A stretch of 64,000 nt of DNA, from assembly GCF_000383615.1 (NCBI RefSeq), contig NZ_KB911584.1, positions 220,966-284,965 on the forward strand, written 5' to 3'. Below, piece after piece: positions 60,975-64,000 of the stretch (positions within the stretch are counted from its first letter, which is position 1; every line of letters starts with the position of its first letter). A program made the translations under genes and the position numbers. The notes under the pieces are model-generated. The model saw only the letters and a program-made list of their open reading frames with translations, was not told the DNA's origin and ran no database searches. The DNA is from Streptomyces canus 299MFChir4.1 (lineage in GTDB: Bacteria > Actinomycetota > Actinomycetes > Streptomycetales > Streptomycetaceae).

Positions 60975-62153
60975 TCAGACGGGTACGAGCGCGCCCGCCA
61001 AGCCGTCGTCATCGTCGCCGTGCCCGCTACGTGCCCCAGGGGCGTGATCGTGCCCCTTGACCCACGCATCCGAGGCTTCGGCCACCTGATCATCGCGACC
61101 GGCGACCGGACGAGCGTAGTGCCGAGTGGTCACGCTCGCGTTGGAGTGCCCGAGGCGGTGCGCGGCCGTCATGACACCGTACTTGTCGGCGACCCAAGTC
61201 CCGTGCGAGGCGCGGAGATCGTGCGGGGTCACATCGGTCAGACCGGCCGCCGCCACGGCGGGATCGAAGTACGCCTTGCGCCACTGGTTGTAGTGCAGCG
61301 GCTTGCCCGCGGACGTGGTGAACAGCAGGGCACGGCCGTCGTCCGGCAGGGTCTCCAGGTGCTTCCCGAGCCGCTTCGCGAGGGTGGGCGCCACGCGGAG
61401 TAGCCGCTTCTGGTGAGACTTCGGGGTGTCGAAGACCAGGGCGCCGTTCGCCTCGGCAAGGTTCTCGTCAACGAGCACCGTGCCGCCCGCTACGTCGACG
61501 TCATCGCGACGCAGCGCGAACCCCTCGCCGACTCGCAGGCCAGCGAAGGCCAGCAGCGCGATCAGCAGGTCATGGGGTTTCTCCGCCTTCCGCACGAGCC
61601 TTGAGGCTTCAAGCGGGGTCAGGATGTGCGGCTCTGTCTGCGGCATCCGGGGAAGGCGCACGCCCCGGCAAGGCGTCTGCGCGATCAGCCCGTTGTCGAC
61701 AGCCGACTCCATGACCTGGGACAGCACTCGGTACGCCTGCCGGATGCGGGACGCGCTGAGCCCCGCTGTCCGCATCTGCGCGACCCACTCTGTGACCGTG
61801 ATCGGCCGCAGGCTCGACAGCTCCCGATCTCCCAGCGCGGGATTGATCCGCGAGTTGATCAGCGATCGGTACGAGGCCTGCGTCTTGTGCTTGAGCTGCG
61901 GCGATACGGCAGCCAACCAGCGAGCCGCCCAGTCCCGAACCGTTGTCTGGCCTTCGGCTGGATCAATCCAGCGGCCGTCTTCGATCTCGATCCGCTTCTT
62001 CACCAGCCATCGATCAGCGTCGGTAGTCGTGGCGAAGGTCCGGTCGGCAGGCCGGAGTACTCCGTCAGGCCCCGGATAGCGAGCCTGGAACCGCCCAGAG
62101 GGCAGCTTGCGAATCCTGCCGAAGCTCCGGCGAGACTTGCGCTTGCCAGCCAT
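60975..62153 (-). CDS. int: Tyrosine integrase of element B
   Basis: The 392-residue enzyme has an AP2-like arm-binding N-terminus, a core-binding domain (about 70 to 155) and a full catalytic set: R207 (GLRVGEG), K245, H311 and R314 (HDLRASHG), H336 (RLGHSNASV) and Y346 (TRHYAR). It reads toward the tRNA fragment, and its start overlaps the xis stop. The length is normal for pSAM2-type integrases. Confidence 0.93.
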   Translation of the reverse strand: MAGKRKSRRSFGRIRKLPSGRFQARYPGPDGVLRPADRTFATTTDADRWLVKKRIEIEDGRWIDPAEGQTTVRDWAARWLAAVSPQLKHKTQASYRSLINSRINPALGDRELSSLRPITVTEWVAQMRTAGLSASRIRQAYRVLSQVMESAVDNGLIAQTPCRGVRLPRMPQTEPHILTPLEASRLVRKAEKPHDLLIALLAFAGLRVGEGFALRRDDVDVAGGTVLVDENLAEANGALVFDTPKSHQKRLLRVAPTLAKRLGKHLETLPDDGRALLFTTSAGKPLHYNQWRKAYFDPAVAAAGLTDVTPHDLRASHGTWVADKYGVMTAAHRLGHSNASVTTRHYARPVAGRDDQVAEASDAWVKGHDHAPGARSGHGDDDDGLAGALVPV

Positions 62154-62362
62154 CAGGCAGCCCTCCTGAGGCCCGTAGGACGAAGGCTGACCGGTTCCAC
62201 GGTGTTCGCGGCCACGTAGGCCTGTAGGGCTCGCTCAGGGATGCGGACATGACGACCGACCTTGACGAAGGTGATCCGGCGCTCTTCGATCAACCGACGC
62301 GGGAAACGCACGGTCGTGCCCAGGAACTCAGCGACCTCGTGCACGTCAAGAAGCCTGTCCAT
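62153..62362 (-). CDS. xis: Excisionase (HTH_17) of element B
   Basis: The 69-residue protein is one winged-helix domain: LLDVHEVAEFLGTTVRFPRR, then LIEERRITFVKVGRHVRIPE. The ATG is chosen for its spacing from GGGGAG; two GTG codons lie just upstream. It overlaps int by one base and follows the initiator stop by two. It should direct excision together with the integrase. Confidence 0.88.
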   Translation of the reverse strand: MDRLLDVHEVAEFLGTTVRFPRRLIEERRITFVKVGRHVRIPERALQAYVAANTVEPVSLRPTGLRRAA

Positions 62363-62364
62363 GG

Positions 62365-63725
62365 TCACCACTCCCCCTCAGCTTCGGAGTTCGCCAAGCC
62401 AGCGAGGGCTTCGCGTGCGGCCTCGCGGTTGTGTTGGAGGTCTCGGCGGATGTTGGCGGCGAGCCAGGATTCGCCGGGGGTGTGGCCGTGTCCGGCGTAC
62501 GACCAGTGGGCGAGGGTGAGCGTGGTCGCCTCCGGGTTGTCGTCGAGCTCGGGCAGGCCGAGGGCTTCGCGTTGCTGGGCGGCGCGGTAGTCGGCGCGGA
62601 CCTGTCGAAGGGCGCCCAAGGTGGTGGAGTAGCGGCGGGACTTGGTGGAGAAGTGGCCGCGGAAGCCGAGCATGTGAGCCCAGTCCCGCAGCTTGCGGTC
62701 CGGGTAGAGCGCGTGCAGGTCCAGGCAGGCCGCGATCAGCCGGGCCGGATGGTCGGGCACGCCCAGCAGGACCAGCGCGTCTTTGTTGCCGATGCGGCGA
62801 TCAACCGTTCCGGTGGTCTCGGCTGCCTTAGTGGCGTACTTGGCGACGTAGGACGCCACGGCCGCTTCGGTGATCTCCTCGCCGTGACCAAAGGCGCCGA
62901 TCGGCTGCACGTCGAGCTGAGTGCCCCAGCGCAGCGTACGAGCCGGTTCGACACGGGCAGGCTGGTCGGGGTCCGGCTGGTACCGAGCCGGGGGCACGTC
63001 GACCTCAACGCGGGCAGCGGCGGCACGAATCGCCTCGGTGAGCAGGTCCAGGGTGGCCCAGGCCGGGGGCGGATCGTCGGGCCCGCCGGGTCCATCGAAG
63101 CGGATCACGGCATGGAAGTGCACGGCCCCGCGCTTCTGGTACTCAGCGACCTTGCCGAAGGAGACCCGGGACTGTTCCCGGGCATCCTTCTGCGTGAGCC
63201 CGGCGCGGCGGGCGATCTCGCGGCGCAGGTAGATCGTGAAGTAGCGCCACAGTTCGGAGGCGTGGTTGTTCCACAGCACCGCGCCCGCGTATTCGTATGA
63301 GGCGGGATCGAGCGGGGTGCCCAGCTCGGGGGCGTCCTCGCCGTGGCGGACACCGCAGCGGCAAGGCTGGTTGCCGGGCCGGTTGTGGACCGGGCCGAAG
63401 CTCGGGGCGGTGAGGGTGGCGAAGACGCGGGGGTGGTCGCGGATGGTGTGCGGGGTGCCCTTGTCCGGGTCGCCGACGAGTCCGGCGCGGATCAGGTGGT
63501 AGGTGTCTCCGGCGTAGGTCCAGGCGCAGGAGGGGCAGCGGGAGGCCCGCCGGTTGCCGCACGCGATCCGGAGGCGTCCGCCGGGTTCGGTGTCGGTCGA
63601 GTAGGTGTGCAGGACCTGGCCGGAGGCAGCGTTGCGGGTGACCGTCGTGCCCTGGAGGTGGATGGTGTCGGCGTACACCTGAACGTCCCCACCCACGTAC
63701 GGGCGAATGCGGCCAGTTGCGGATG
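62365..63725 (-). pseudogene. repSA: RepSA-type replication initiator, 5' end cut by an IS
   Basis: About 453 codons of a RepSA-family rolling-circle initiator remain. Conserved parts are the zinc-ribbon-like CGNRRASRCPSC with TYAGDTYHLIRAGL, CRCGVRHGED, the metal motif YQKRGAVHFHAVIRFD, and AAVASYVAKYATKA. Homologous sequence begins near RIRPYVGGDVQVYADTIHL; upstream, the open frame continues into antisense IS sequence with no RepSA resemblance. So the native N-terminus (perhaps 40 to 60 residues) is lost. An internal start could still give a shortened protein, but replication function is doubtful. Confidence 0.75.
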
Positions 63726-64000
63726 TGTTGAGGGATCCTGGTCGGCACTCTGCTGCGTAGTCGGTGTGCTGCGGCAGGGGGTGGTCGACAGTGGTCTTGG
63801 ATCCGCAGCGGTGGTCGGAACTTCGGCGGTTTCGTGGGCTGTTGGAGTCCGGGGCGATGAGCCTGTCGGAGATCGCCCGTGAGACGGGGCTGGACCGCAA
63901 GACGGTCCGCAAGTACCTCGCGGGTCCGGCGACACCACCGCGCCGTTCGGCCAGTGGCCAGGTAGTGCCCAGGAAGATCGACGAGTTCGCGCCGCTGGTC
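63726..64000 (+). mobile_element. IS21-family insertion sequence, left end only
   Basis: The sequence changes from RepSA-coding to IS-like at about 63726, where a TGTTGA-type end begins. A short non-coding end with repeated TGCTGCGG/TGCTGCGT precedes the transposase start. The right end and target duplication are outside the window, so the exact boundary is inferred. Confidence 0.7.
63791..64000 (+). CDS. istA: IstA-type transposase of IS21 family, N-terminal 70 residues
   Basis: From a GTG the frame reads VLDPQRWSELRRFRGLLESG, then MSLSEIARETGLDRKTVRKY, a resolvase-like HTH typical of IS21-family IstA proteins, and continues PPRRSASGQVVPRKIDEFAP to the window end. The catalytic DDE core is not in view. 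It is transcribed away from the interrupted initiator. Confidence 0.85.
   Translation, partial: MVLDPQRWSELRRFRGLLESGAMSLSEIARETGLDRKTVRKYLAGPATPPRRSASGQVVPRKIDEFAPLV

Larger units (their letters stand above)
60881..64000. mobile_element. Integrative element B (pSAM2-like), right part outside window
   Basis: From the tRNA-Ser(UGA) fragment onward come an integrase, an excisionase and a RepSA-type initiator in that order and orientation, the int-xis-rep arrangement of pSAM2-like AICEs. The initiator is interrupted by an insertion sequence. Transfer genes and the restored tRNA are expected beyond the window. Confidence 0.8.

Noticed and set aside
60881..60990. A complete functional tRNA-Ser at this position
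   Set aside because: The 5' acceptor strand, D arm and 5' anticodon stem cannot be found; only the part from the anticodon loop to the 3' end is present.

Overview
The window is very GC-rich, uses GTG and TTG starts freely, and has long shadow reading frames on both strands. Its core genes (an SSI-type protease inhibitor, a SigE-family sigma factor, a TetR/MFS pair resembling SCO4008/SCO4007 of Streptomyces coelicolor) point to a Streptomyces chromosome. It holds three blocks: integrative element A (1 to about 24.6 kb, left end outside the window), a chromosomal stretch (24.6 to 60.9 kb), and the first 3.1 kb of integrative element B (60.9 kb to the window end).

Element A lies against the 3' end of an intact tRNA-Ser(GCU). 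From the left it has a conjugation module (Spd-like membrane proteins and an FtsK-type TraB translocase), a DUF5753/DUF397 regulatory pair, a Nudix hydrolase converging on a CYTH protein plus XRE regulator, and a long leftward block. That block runs from excisionase-like genes through a Zn/Toprim primase, a RepA-like helicase and a cluster of CGTGAAGC repeats, then a series of small unknown genes, to a 1509-residue tape-measure protein with an NlpC/P60 domain. I see no terminase, portal, capsid or tail-tube gene, so this looks like an AICE-type conjugative element carrying a lone tape-measure gene rather than a complete prophage. The integrase is next to the tRNA.

The chromosomal stretch begins with the secreted inhibitor, a 1485-residue PAS/receiver hybrid protein and the TetR/MFS efflux pair. 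It continues with an acyl-CoA ligase, a sigma factor, and three genes resembling the steroid side-chain hydratase/aldolase set ChsH2-ChsH1-Ltp2. After a gene-free repeat-rich region come a small Asn-rich secreted protein and a Prim-Pol gene with a good LexA-box candidate.

From about 39.5 to 60.7 kb lies the most interesting part: an FxSxx-type RiPP cluster merged with a STAND/TIR conflict system. The leftward operon is fxsA (precursor), fxsB (radical SAM), an aKG-HExxH hydroxylase, fxsC (TIR-like) and fxsT (MinD-TIR-NB-ARC-TPR). A rightward operon converges on it: a TIR-NACHT-LRR protein, a MoxR ATPase, a vWA-like protein, a propeller/degenerate-amylase protein and a second TIR protein. The two share an 11-bp-stem terminator. 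SLATT and SLOG proteins sit beyond fxsA; an AAC(3)-like enzyme and an unknown 387-residue protein lie on the other flank. The precursor is unusual: its FxSxx motif is not C-terminal, because the frame continues 27 residues into fxsB. I infer a nucleotide- or peptide-controlled immune or self-recognition system; no function has been shown here.

Element B begins at a 3' fragment of tRNA-Ser(UGA), which acts as its attachment site. It has an integrase, an excisionase and a RepSA-type initiator whose 5' end is interrupted by an IS21-family insertion sequence that runs off the window.
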